Below, in pieces: positions 15,241 to 22,697 of a DNA stretch of 57,473 nucleotides; the stretch's first letter is position 1, and the number at the start of each line of letters is the position of its first letter. Location: positions 1 to 57,473 of the IMG/VR virus record IMGVR_UViG_3300036985_006568. The stretch is one strand, 5' to 3'. The DNA is from a virus. The notes under the pieces were generated by a model, which worked only from the letters and a program-made list of their open reading frames with translations, made no database searches and was not told the origin of the DNA. The position numbers and the translations under genes are program-made.

Positions 15241-15324
15241 AGATGGTGGAAGCGGGATGTCATAGTCGTAGTCGGCATGATGTGGATCATTCTCAAAAAG
15301 GTAGGAAGGGTCGTTGGCACGCAT
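15136..15324 (-). CDS. Possible small acidic protein overlapping terS antisense
   Basis: 62 residues. Begins MRANDPSYLFENDPHHADYD and is rich in Asp, Pro, Thr and Asn, probably disordered. GGAG stands six bases before the ATG, and the gene continues the leftward operon. Its last 105 bases lie opposite the terS 3' end, where composition is biased, so the C-terminal part could be accidental. Confidence 0.45.
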   Translation of the reverse strand: MRANDPSYLFENDPHHADYDYDIPLPPSSGTLSNPTLTNTDPTIPNFNRLNNLGLGHFFVYP

Positions 15325-15337
15325 GTTGGACTCCGTT

Positions 15338-15403
15338 TCAGAGTGGATCCCTACCCGTGAGTAGGAACCAGATGAAGTAGATGAACTCCCAAAGGTAGTT
15401 CAT
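15338..15403 (-). CDS. 21-residue membrane peptide
   Basis: Begins MNYLWEFIYFIWFLLTGRDP: an aromatic hydrophobic helix followed by a polar tail. The ATG overlaps the stop of the 73-residue gene upstream (ATGA), which supports translation by coupling. Very short, so confidence is limited. Confidence 0.5.
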   Translation of the reverse strand: MNYLWEFIYFIWFLLTGRDPL

Positions 15404-15621
15404 GAGTTGGTTAAGCACAAGATGTTCTCGTCGGTATTCGTAAGAGCACGTTCGAGACGATTGATGACAGGTGTGTAGGGATCCGCTTGAAGGGGTCGCG
15501 TACCGTTCGCAGTCGCAGGTAACTGATTCCGGTAGATTGCCCGCAGGTTACAGAGCCGGTCGAGATCCTTTTCGAGAACGTAGGAAAGAGTTATGAGTAA
15601 AGGTAGATATGCTTGAGTCAT
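15400..15621 (-). CDS. Hypothetical protein, 73 residues
   Basis: N-terminus MTQAYLPLLITLSYVLEKDL is hydrophobic then charged; the rest is helical with Arg and Asn. GGGGGT stands near the ATG. It is the gene downstream of repeat copy A. Function unknown. Confidence 0.6.
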   Translation of the reverse strand: MTQAYLPLLITLSYVLEKDLDRLCNLRAIYRNQLPATANGTRPLQADPYTPVINRLERALTNTDENILCLTNS

Positions 15622-15633
15622 AAAAGACCCCCT

Positions 15634-15702
15634 TTGTGATTAATCACTCATGAGTAAGTGATTAATGAAATGCTCATTGAAGAGCACTTCACTAATGACT
15701 TA
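15634..15702 (-). repeat. 69-bp intergenic repeat, copy A
   Basis: Identical over 69 bases to 16015-16083 and 16337-16405. It contains the palindrome GTGATTAATCAC, a second dyad AATCACT/AGTGATT around CATGAGTA, and a TGCTC/GAGCA stem. It separates the genes at 15400 and 15704. Confidence 0.97.
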
Positions 15703-15703
15703 T

Positions 15704-16003
15704 TTAAAGAAGGATTGAAAAGGTGGAACCTCGCATGGATTCATAATTAATTAATTCACATGCTTTGAGAAGTGGCAAATAATAATTAACAATTCGCTTT
15801 ACACTTTGTCGCGTATGAAGGTCCTCTTGAATGAATGACTTAATGATGTCTTCGCGTGCACACTCACCATTCACTTCTTTGCAAGCCTTTGCAATGGCTT
15901 GCATTACAAGCGCTGCCTGAGGAGGAATGCTCCTCTTGCATGATGTATTCATGAGTGTAATTTTACACTCACATGATGTATGGTTAGTTATATTGATAGA
16001 CAT
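15704..16003 (-). CDS. Putative winged-helix protein, paralogue of the 12962 product
   Basis: 99 residues. LHTRQSVKRIVNYYLPLLKA (61-80) aligns with LKTRQEVSRVIFYYIPLLIK of the 12962-13348 protein, and the preceding helices align in pattern (ALVMQAIAKACKEV). Likely a small DNA-binding regulator. GAGGTGA precedes the ATG and joins repeat copy B directly. The placement between two copies of a palindrome-rich repeat makes autoregulation through the repeat a natural hypothesis. Confidence 0.68.
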   Translation of the reverse strand: MSINITNHTSCECKITLMNTSCKRSIPPQAALVMQAIAKACKEVNGECAREDIIKSFIQEDLHTRQSVKRIVNYYLPLLKACELINYESMRGSTFSILL

Positions 16004-16014
16004 GTTATCACCTC

Positions 16015-16083
16015 TTGTGATTAATCACTCATGAGTAAGTGATTAATGAAATGCTCATTGAAGAGCACTTCACTAATGACTTA
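16015..16083 (-). repeat. 69-bp intergenic repeat, copy B
   Basis: Exact copy of A and C. Its last three bases form the TAA stop of the 16081-16326 gene. Copies B and C also share the adjoining TCACCTC, the complement of the GAGGTGA ribosome site. Confidence 0.97.
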
Positions 16084-16326
16084 ATCATAATGAATGGTGA
16101 GGCCAACCATTCCTAATTCATTTAAATTAATCATAATAACGTTAAGTACTTCGTATTCAATGTTTGGAAAATGATTTACAAGATCATTCATTGACACTTC
16201 ATCACGCTCGTTTTTATGTTTTTTAAGGACTTTTATAAAAAACTTTTCAACATCGTTTAATTCATCTAAATGAATGAATTCTTCATCATTGATTTGAATA
16301 TCTATAATAGTAAATTCTCTTTTCAT
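16081..16326 (-). CDS. Small acidic protein, possible winged helix
   Basis: 81 residues. Helices with DVEKFFIKVLKKHKNERDEV and SMNDLVNHFPNIEYEVLNVI followed by a short beta end could be a winged helix like its neighbour, but the key TRQ segment is missing. Strongly AT-rich. GAGGTGA precedes the ATG next to repeat copy C. Function unknown. Confidence 0.62.
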   Translation of the reverse strand: MKREFTIIDIQINDEEFIHLDELNDVEKFFIKVLKKHKNERDEVSMNDLVNHFPNIEYEVLNVIMINLNELGMVGLTIHYD

Positions 16327-16336
16327 GACTCACCTC

Positions 16337-16405
16337 TTGTGATTAATCACTCATGAGTAAGTGATTAATGAAATGCTCATTGAAGAGCACTTCACTAATG
16401 ACTTA
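16337..16405 (-). repeat. 69-bp intergenic repeat, copy C
   Basis: Exact copy of A and B, between the 26-residue peptide gene and the 81-residue gene. Three perfect copies within 0.8 kb imply recent duplication or strong selection. Confidence 0.97.
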
Positions 16406-16425
16406 CTAATTATGTGTTGTTAATA

Positions 16426-16506
16426 CTAAGAAGTAATGAATAACACATAACCAAAGATCATCAGTGCTGGTAATGAGTAAGCAATGACTACTACGATGTA
16501 TCTCAT
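16426..16506 (-). CDS. 26-residue membrane peptide
   Basis: Begins MRYIVVVIAYSLPALMIFGY; the whole peptide is hydrophobic. AGGAG stands six bases before the ATG. First gene of the leftward operon that runs to 15136. Function unknown. Confidence 0.55.
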   Translation of the reverse strand: MRYIVVVIAYSLPALMIFGYVLFITS

Positions 16507-16539
16507 GTTATCTCCTATGTATTAAGTGTAATCTATTAG

Positions 16540-16920
16540 TGTTAATAACCATCATTTTTTATTAATAAACAAAAATATATTTTTATTATTTTCTTATTAA
16601 GAAAGAACTATGCCATATAGATTATACATTAAGATATATATCATGCCAATTAGTTATTAATAAAGTAAATGATAGCAAGAACTATGCCATATTAACTATC
16701 TATAATATATCATCAAATATAGCGTTATATGATAAATGATACATAATTTTAATATATTATTTATTATATTATATTTATATAATTATATTATATATATCAT
16801 TTATTAAGCAATATCAATGCCATTATGAATGAATAATGAAGATATATTCTATGCCAATTAACCATTGATAATAAAGATATGTGTAAATTATTAGAACTTA
16901 TGATAAATGCGTATACTACC
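16540..16920. other. Very AT-rich region with ATGCCA repeats, candidate replication origin
   Basis: A stretch of about 380 bases of mostly A and T, the most AT-rich part of the genome by eye. ATGCCA occurs at 16610, 16643, 16684, 16817 and 16851, always followed by A or T. The 16-base AAGAACTATGCCATAT is repeated at 16603-16618 and 16677-16692. A run with almost no G or C lies at 16741-16805. Iterons beside an easily melted tract are typical of origins. No convincing gene is seen between 16507 and 17074. Confidence 0.5.
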
Positions 16921-17039
16921 AGCCAAACATGCAACGGGGAAAAAGTTGAGGTTGTTCGTTTGAGGTTTGTGAATTGAGACATCACTATCTAACATCCTCA
17001 GAAAGGTCCGGGAGCCGTGAGTAAAAAACCAAACCCCTA

Positions 17040-17068
17040 TTTACATCTCTTCACGCACGACCTATAAT
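17040..17068 (+). promoter_or_regulatory. Strong terL promoter
   Basis: TTTACA, 17 bases, TATAAT. Seven bases after the -10 is the A of the terL ATG, so the message probably starts at or within a base or two of the start codon. Confidence 0.78.
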
Positions 17069-17074
17069 AGATCT

Positions 17075-18385
17075 ATGAAGCGTGCATCCTCTGAAGAAAG
17101 AACCCGAGTCCTTAAACTAGCCGCCATGTCCTCTGACCCCATGGACGCGCTTGTAGCGTCCTATATGTGGCGGGACCTGATCGCGCGTGATGATCAGTTG
17201 TGCCCAGATATACATTCACCAGACTGGACCTACTGGATCCCACTGGCAGGACGCGGGTGGGGTAAGACGCGTTCGGGAGCCGAGTTTACTCGTGAGATGA
17301 AAGACATCGTCTCCCGTATAGCTTTGATAGGCCCTACGGCGTCAGATTGCCGGGATACGATAATAGAGGGAGAATCAGGCATCCTGGCTACAGCGCCTCC
17401 CTGGGATCGTCCCTTATACGAACCGAGTAAAAGAAAACTAACCTGGCTGAATGGGAGTGTAGCTTATACTTATTCCGCAGAAGAACCAGAACGACTTAGA
17501 GGACCACAGCATGGCGCGGGTTGGTGTGATGAACTTTGTGCATGGAAATATCCTGAAACATGGGATATGTTCCTATTCGGTCTGCGATTAGGCAAATCAC
17601 CAAAAGTTGCTATTACAACCACGCCTAAACCAACCCCTTTAATTAAACAATTAATCAAAGATAAGCTAGCAGTGGTCGTAAGAGGATCAACGTATGACAA
17701 CCTTGAAAACCTAGCAGGAACCTTCCGGAAGACGGTTGTAGAAAAATTTGAGGGAACGAGGTTAGGGCGCCAGGAATTACATGCCGAGATCCTAGAAGAT
17801 AACGAACGTGCCCTCTGGACCCGGAAGATGATTGATCCATACCGGTTACAGAAAAAGGAACTTCCAGACTTCGAACGGGTAATTGTAGCAGTTGATCCAG
17901 CAATCACGTCGAATGAACTCTCTGCAGAGACAGGGATTATTGTGGCGGCAAGAGGGATTGATAAACGATTGTATGTGTTAGACGATTTCAGTTGCAAGCT
18001 ATCCCCCGACCAGTGGGCTCGACGTGTAAAGATTGCCGCGGAGGTTTGGCATACAGATAGAGTTATCGGTGAGATAAACAATGGTGGAGATCTAGTAGAG
18101 GCGGTAATACGTCACGTGATGCCAAATGCTTCATACAAATCAGTTCGTGCCTCTAGAGGAAAGATCACCAGGGCAGAACCGATAGCTGCATTATATGAAC
18201 AAGGTCGGGTAAGTCATCTCGGTGCCATGCCCACCCTAGAAGATCAACTTTGCGATTATGATCCGGTTAATAGTGATAGGAGTCCAGATAGATTAGATGC
18301 TCTTGTTTGGGCGTTAACAGAACTCTCAGAACAGGGGTTTAATTCAACTGAGATCATTTCATTGGGAAGGCGTTTGCATAGATAA
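17075..18385 (+). CDS. terL: Terminase large subunit (ATPase and nuclease)
   Basis: 436 residues. Walker A GRGWGKT at 59-65, Walker B GWCDE at 149-153, coupling motif TTTP at 181-184, nuclease strand VAVDPA at 271-276 (D274), and a late acidic site in DRLDALVWAL. The protein drives DNA translocation into the prohead and cuts the concatemer. It is at the usual length for the family. No ribosome binding site precedes the ATG, and the promoter -10 ends six bases before it, so translation is probably leaderless; an ATG at codon 18 also lacks a site. Confidence 0.95.
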   Translation: MKRASSEERTRVLKLAAMSSDPMDALVASYMWRDLIARDDQLCPDIHSPDWTYWIPLAGRGWGKTRSGAEFTREMKDIVSRIALIGPTASDCRDTIIEGESGILATAPPWDRPLYEPSKRKLTWLNGSVAYTYSAEEPERLRGPQHGAGWCDELCAWKYPETWDMFLFGLRLGKSPKVAITTTPKPTPLIKQLIKDKLAVVVRGSTYDNLENLAGTFRKTVVEKFEGTRLGRQELHAEILEDNERALWTRKMIDPYRLQKKELPDFERVIVAVDPAITSNELSAETGIIVAARGIDKRLYVLDDFSCKLSPDQWARRVKIAAEVWHTDRVIGEINNGGDLVEAVIRHVMPNASYKSVRASRGKITRAEPIAALYEQGRVSHLGAMPTLEDQLCDYDPVNSDRSPDRLDALVWALTELSEQGFNSTEIISLGRRLHR

Positions 18386-18393
18386 AATAATAA

Positions 18394-18422
18394 TTTACCT
18401 GGACTGGATTTTGACCTATAAT
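18394..18422 (+). promoter_or_regulatory. Promoter for portal and head genes
   Basis: TTTACC, 17 bases, TATAAT within TATAATTATA, with CTGGACT inside the spacer. Gives a short leader to the portal ATG at 18439. Confidence 0.7.
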
Positions 18423-18438
18423 TATATATGAGGTGCCT

Positions 18439-19815
18439 ATGGGCTGGTGGCCTTTTGCAAGAAAAGGTAGTGACGTTTCGGAAGCACCAAAACCGGCAAC
18501 TGCCTCCCTGTATACAGATGTCGCTGTCTCTCAACTAATAGGATTGATGACCTCACTTCCTGAGATGGACCAAGTATTACTGGCTGCGGGGATTACTAGG
18601 GCGTCCCTGTCAAAGTTAGAGACTGATGATGAGATATTTCAGGCGCTGCGCACGCGCCGGGATGCGGTGATCGCGACACCATGGCGTTTGGAACCAGGGA
18701 CAGGGAACGTAACAGAATTCATCATTGAAGAACTTACCCCGATAATGGATACATTGGTGGGTAATGCCTGGCGTGCGATCTCCTACGGGTATAACGTCCA
18801 AGAGGTAATATACAAGGAACGGCAAGATGGTAAGATTGGCCTTGCAAGGGTGGTTACGAAACCTTTACAATGGTTTGAACCACAACCGGACATGACATTG
18901 AAATACTACCCTCCTCAGGGGTTAGGGGCCCTAGGAAAACAGGTGGACACGACATACAAATTCCTATTGACGCAGCATGACGCAACGTATGAAAACCCAC
19001 GCGGGGAAGCAATCCTTTCCAGGTTGTACTGGCCATGGTTTTTCAGGTTTAATAGTTGGAGATTTTGGGGCCAGTTCCTGGAAAGGTTTGGAACACCAAT
19101 CCTCGTTGGAAAATCAGGTGATCCAAAGAAGATGGCAGAAGCTCTGTTAGCAGCACATCAGGATGCAGTAATTGCTCATGGACCTGATGATGAGATCACG
19201 ATGCTGGACAATAAGGGAGAGGGACGGGCATTTGCTTCAATTGAACAAGCGATCATCATGCGAATTCAGAAACTGATCCTTGGACAGACCTTGACCTCAG
19301 GTTCAGGAAATGCTGATTCAGGTGCCTCATATGCACTTGGCGTTATCCATAATACAGTTCGTGATGACCTTAGAAAAGCTGACCTGAGACTGATCCGAAA
19401 GACGGTACAGGTACTAGTCGATGCTCTCTGCGCCCTGAATTTCCCAACACGTATCATTCCTAAGTTCATGTTTGATGATGGTACTGGACTGGCCAAGGAC
19501 AGAGCAGAGAGAGATACACTCCTGTGGAAGTTGGGAGTGACCTTCACGAAGCAGTACTATACAGATCGTTATGATTTGACTGACGTAGACTTTGATTTAG
19601 ATCCCGCCATTAGACTGAAGACACAAATGATTCAAACAGATAGTTTGGATACCCCTAATGATGGGAAACCGCTTCCTCAGAATACTCAGGGATTGAAGAT
19701 CAATACACCTACACAAGCAAAAGGACGTGGAACTACCGATTCCAAGAGTGATAACAACAAACCAGATGAAACGAAGGGTGCGCCTAAGAGTGCTACCGGT
19801 GGGAGTGTGAAATGA
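18439..19815 (+). CDS. Portal protein, DUF935/Mu gp29 type
   Basis: 458 residues from an ATG with GAGG five bases upstream; a GTG two codons earlier is less suitable. The conserved DUF935 core is visible: ENPRGEAILSRLYWPWFFRF (181-200), FGTPILVGKSGDP, IEQAIIMRIQKLILGQTLTS and a helical C-terminal wing. Twelve copies should form the connector through which DNA passes. The C-terminal 45 residues are polar and likely disordered. Follows terL as expected. Confidence 0.9.
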   Translation: MGWWPFARKGSDVSEAPKPATASLYTDVAVSQLIGLMTSLPEMDQVLLAAGITRASLSKLETDDEIFQALRTRRDAVIATPWRLEPGTGNVTEFIIEELTPIMDTLVGNAWRAISYGYNVQEVIYKERQDGKIGLARVVTKPLQWFEPQPDMTLKYYPPQGLGALGKQVDTTYKFLLTQHDATYENPRGEAILSRLYWPWFFRFNSWRFWGQFLERFGTPILVGKSGDPKKMAEALLAAHQDAVIAHGPDDEITMLDNKGEGRAFASIEQAIIMRIQKLILGQTLTSGSGNADSGASYALGVIHNTVRDDLRKADLRLIRKTVQVLVDALCALNFPTRIIPKFMFDDGTGLAKDRAERDTLLWKLGVTFTKQYYTDRYDLTDVDFDLDPAIRLKTQMIQTDSLDTPNDGKPLPQNTQGLKINTPTQAKGRGTTDSKSDNNKPDETKGAPKSATGGSVK

Positions 19816-20774
19816 CCTTTGATATAGATAAGATCAAATCAGAAGATCTTGAGTTTAAGATCTCATCAACAGTTGAAATAGGGGTAGTAGGTCAAGGACC
19901 AAGACGTTTTTCAGGCATAGGATATTCAGGTGAACCTATTATAGGTCATCCCTATTGGGGGACTGTTGCCTTTGATCTGTCTGGTATGCAGATTCCAAAT
20001 CCGATGCCCATCCTACTTGGGCACGATCCAGATAAGATTGTTGGGCATTCCCAAAGTTTTTCAACAGCAGGAAGTTTAAAACTTGAAGGCATACTTTCAA
20101 GAGTTACGGAGTTTGGTTCTCATGTAGAAAAACTTTCGGATGAAGGTTTCCCCTGGCAAATGTCAGTAAGGATAAAGCCATCTGTAATTGAAGAACTTAT
20201 GCCAGGTGTTACTGCGGAGGTTAATGGAAGAACACTACAAGGTCCGGCAGTTATTTTCCGCAAGTCTAAGGTCTCAGAAACTAGTTTTACGCCGATCGGT
20301 TGGGATGATAAGACTTCCGCAACGGCTTTGAGTCTCACAACTATCAAAAAGGAGGACGACATGTCCGCTGAACTTGAAGCCAAGGTCAAACAATTGACCG
20401 AAGAACTCCTGGCTTCCAACACTCAACTAGAAGCTGCTACGGTGGCTATCTCTTCCCTAAGTGATCAAATTGCCTTGTTTAAGGAGGCAGAGCAAAAGGT
20501 AGTTAAGGAAATTCGTCTATCTAAGGTAAAAGAACTCTTCACTAAAATGAAGAAGGAAGCAACGGATGATGCCATTATTCCTTTCCTGTCAATGGATGAG
20601 ACTACTTTCGCCTTGGTTCTAACCAACATTGACGAGATGTCACGAACCCTCGTCCCTAAGACATTGTTTGAAGAGCAGGCTGCCGGAAATCCAAGAGAAG
20701 GAGGAACGCAAAATAAACCGGCTATTGTACAAGATGCTGAACGAAGAGCAGAAGCCTACTCTCATCGTAAATAA
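19812..20774 (+). CDS. Prohead protease with C-terminal scaffold (Mu gpI-like)
   Basis: 320 residues. The N-terminal 175 form the protease: LLGHDPDKIVGHSQ (68-81) with candidate catalytic His, and GFPWQMSVRIKPS (113-125) with candidate Ser. From 184 the protein becomes a coiled coil (MSAELEAKVKQLTEELLASN) followed by a helical end, the classical scaffold. An internal start yields the scaffold alone. GGAG precedes the ATG, and it overlaps the portal stop by four bases. It matures the capsid and is normally lost on DNA filling. Confidence 0.88.
   Translation: MTFDIDKIKSEDLEFKISSTVEIGVVGQGPRRFSGIGYSGEPIIGHPYWGTVAFDLSGMQIPNPMPILLGHDPDKIVGHSQSFSTAGSLKLEGILSRVTEFGSHVEKLSDEGFPWQMSVRIKPSVIEELMPGVTAEVNGRTLQGPAVIFRKSKVSETSFTPIGWDDKTSATALSLTTIKKEDDMSAELEAKVKQLTEELLASNTQLEAATVAISSLSDQIALFKEAEQKVVKEIRLSKVKELFTKMKKEATDDAIIPFLSMDETTFALVLTNIDEMSRTLVPKTLFEEQAAGNPREGGTQNKPAIVQDAERRAEAYSHRK
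20361..20774 (+). CDS. Nested scaffold protein, in-frame internal start
   Basis: 137 residues, the C-terminal part of the protease reading frame. The internal ATG has AAAGGAGG five bases upstream, one of the best ribosome sites in the genome, right at the start of the coiled coil. This is the lambda Nu3/Mu gpZ arrangement: free scaffold made in excess over protease-scaffold fusion. Role known for the families; use of this start inferred from the site. Confidence 0.82.
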   Translation: MSAELEAKVKQLTEELLASNTQLEAATVAISSLSDQIALFKEAEQKVVKEIRLSKVKELFTKMKKEATDDAIIPFLSMDETTFALVLTNIDEMSRTLVPKTLFEEQAAGNPREGGTQNKPAIVQDAERRAEAYSHRK

Positions 20775-20810
20775 AAACGATACTTTGTTAAAAAAGCGAT
20801 AAATCGTATG

Positions 20811-20816
20811 TATAAT
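20811..20816 (+). promoter_or_regulatory. Putative -10 for the decoration/capsid genes
   Basis: TATAATTAGATA stands 37 bases before the gpD-like ATG. The -35 region is poor (TTAAAA at 17 bases), so an activator may be needed. It would give extra transcription to the most abundant virion genes. Confidence 0.45.
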
Positions 20817-20852
20817 TAGATAGTACACTTATACTCTTTCAAGGAGAAAAAC

Positions 20853-21239
20853 ATGACTACGCTGAGTGAGTCCGCCCGACAAGGTGATTTCCTTCGTTGG
20901 GAGTTGGAACCTAATTTTTGCCGTGAAGAAGTTACAACTGTTGCAGTAGCCGCCCTTAAAAAGGGTCAGGTCCTAGCCATTCTTACCTCTGATGGTAAAT
21001 ACTATCCGTCAGTGGATGGTGTATCTTCAGGGTTGGAAAATCCTGTTGGTATCCTACTTGAGGATATGGCTATTACTACAGGTCGACTTGCCGTTGTTCT
21101 TCTTCGCTTTGCAATCCTAGTCCCAGGAGATATGATCTGGGGTGCTTCTTATGATAGTGCTGGTAAGATTGCTGCTGGCGTCGCTAAGTTGAAGTCCGCG
21201 TCCAACATCCTCGTGGTTCCCGCCGCGAAATACGTGTAA
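20853..21239 (+). CDS. Head decoration protein, lambda gpD-like
   Basis: 128 residues. GDFLRWELEPNFCREEVTT (11-29), ALKKGQVLAILTSDGKYYP (34-52) and the late GLENPVGILLEDM fit the gpD family, trimers that cap the mature capsid surface. AAGGAG precedes the ATG. Placed between scaffold and major capsid as usual. Confidence 0.9.
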   Translation: MTTLSESARQGDFLRWELEPNFCREEVTTVAVAALKKGQVLAILTSDGKYYPSVDGVSSGLENPVGILLEDMAITTGRLAVVLLRFAILVPGDMIWGASYDSAGKIAAGVAKLKSASNILVVPAAKYV

Positions 21240-21251
21240 GGAGAGACCCAG

Positions 21252-22268
21252 ATGCCGCCCATCGATCCCTTTAATGCTACCGGGTTTAATCTTACGACCC
21301 TCACCCAGTCGATCAATAAGCTACCCAATCAGTATGGACGATTGGAACAACTTGGTTTGTTCCCAATTAAGGGTATCTCCACTAGAACGCTTGAAGTTGA
21401 AGAGCGTAATGGTGTGCTTGCCCTTGTTCCTACTCATGGATGGGGCGCACCTGGTGCGCAGAATAAATCAGGGAAGCGTATCCTTCGCACCTTTAGCATT
21501 CCTCAGATGACCCTTGAGGATGCTGTTCAGGCTGCTGATGTTGTTGGCATCCGCCGATTTGGCTCCGAAAATGAACTTGAAACGGTTGAGATGCGCGTGA
21601 ACGATAAGCTGCAGGAGATGCGCAATAAACTCGACCAGACCCTAGAGTATCGACGTTTTGGTGCTCTTAAGGGTATCATGTATGATGCTGACGCTTCTAC
21701 CGTGCTTTATAACCTCTACACGGAATTCAGTGTCTCTCCGATGGCGATTGATTTTGCTCTCAACGTGACCACGACTGAAGTGTTGACCAAGTGCTTGACT
21801 GTTAAACGTCATGTTGAAGATAAACTCATGGGCGAGCGTTGTTCAGGGTATCTTGCCCTTGTGTCCTCCGAATTCTACGACAAACTTACTACCCACGCAG
21901 TTGTCAAGGATGCCTATAAGTATTGGGCTGCTGCACAGCGCAATCTGACTGAAGACCAACGTTCCGGTTTCACTTTCGGTGGTATCACTTTCGAAGAGTA
22001 CCGAGCGACCGTGACCAACACCGGTGGGACCCAGACGAAGTTGATCACTGCTCTCGACGGCCATGTCATTCCTCTTGGAACCAGTAGCACATTCTCTACT
22101 TTCGCTGCTGCTGCAGATTTCGTTGAGACCGTGAACACCATCGGCCAGCAGTATTATGTTAAGTCTGAAGTCCAGAAGTACAACAGAGGTTTGGACATGC
22201 ACGTTCAGTCAAACGTACTTCCTATGTGCATGCGTCCTGAACTTCTTGTCCGCATCTACACGAGCTAA
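21252..22268 (+). CDS. Major capsid protein, lambda gpE-like
   Basis: 338 residues. Begins MPPIDPFNATGFNLTTLTQS; the central ALVPTHGWGAPG and RTFSIPQM segments and the C-terminal CMRPELLVRIYTS are typical of lambda gpE-family capsid proteins (HK97 fold). AAGGAG precedes the ATG. Codons favour C-ending forms compared with neighbours, in keeping with high expression. Confidence 0.92.
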   Translation: MPPIDPFNATGFNLTTLTQSINKLPNQYGRLEQLGLFPIKGISTRTLEVEERNGVLALVPTHGWGAPGAQNKSGKRILRTFSIPQMTLEDAVQAADVVGIRRFGSENELETVEMRVNDKLQEMRNKLDQTLEYRRFGALKGIMYDADASTVLYNLYTEFSVSPMAIDFALNVTTTEVLTKCLTVKRHVEDKLMGERCSGYLALVSSEFYDKLTTHAVVKDAYKYWAAAQRNLTEDQRSGFTFGGITFEEYRATVTNTGGTQTKLITALDGHVIPLGTSSTFSTFAAAADFVETVNTIGQQYYVKSEVQKYNRGLDMHVQSNVLPMCMRPELLVRIYTS

Positions 22269-22271
22269 TCA

Positions 22272-22697
22272 ATGGCGTATTCTGCTAAAACAGATATGAT
22301 ATCTCTGTTCGGTGAGACGGAAATAATCCAACTCACCGACAGAGATTCTCTCGGTGTAATAGATGATGTCATCTTAAGCCGAGCGATCTTATCAGCAGAT
22401 GGAGAGATTGATAGTTATATCGGCGCTGTATACGAGTTGCCACTTCCATCAGTTTCCGATATGCTTGTGACAGCCAGTTGCAACATCACTCGTTTTCGTC
22501 TCTATTCAAGTAGGGCGACTGAAGAGGTAAAGATACGTTATGATGATACTATTCGTTGGTTGAGAGATGTTTCAAGAGGCATAGCAACCCTCGGATTAAA
22601 GATAACGGATGATCAACCAACAAATAATCTCGTAGTTGTATCAACAAGGACACAAATTTTTACTGATGACATCTTTAGTAAGATGGATTTGACATGA
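22272..22697 (+). CDS. Head-tail connector, DUF1320/Mu gp36-like
   Basis: 141 residues. Begins MAYSAKTDMISLFGETEIIQ, then LSRAILSADGEIDSYIGAVY (36-55) and a helical C-terminus with YDDTIRWLRDVSRG, the DUF1320 pattern. This is expected to add to the portal ring after packaging. Weak ribosome site, so it is probably read through from the capsid gene. Confidence 0.88.
   Translation: MAYSAKTDMISLFGETEIIQLTDRDSLGVIDDVILSRAILSADGEIDSYIGAVYELPLPSVSDMLVTASCNITRFRLYSSRATEEVKIRYDDTIRWLRDVSRGIATLGLKITDDQPTNNLVVVSTRTQIFTDDIFSKMDLT

Noticed and set aside
15634-16405. CRISPR array
   Set aside because: Three 69-bp repeats flank genes of different lengths, not uniform spacers, and the repeat contains stop codons and ribosome-site elements of those genes. 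No cas genes.
16797-16985. Leftward 62-residue hydrophobic frame in the AT-rich region
   Set aside because: No ribosome binding site, and the sequence includes the ATGCCA repeats. The composition of AT-rich DNA explains its hydrophobic look.
17470-18081. Leftward 203-residue frame opposite terL
   Set aside because: Antisense shadow of the terminase gene, with composition of complement codons and no start signal.
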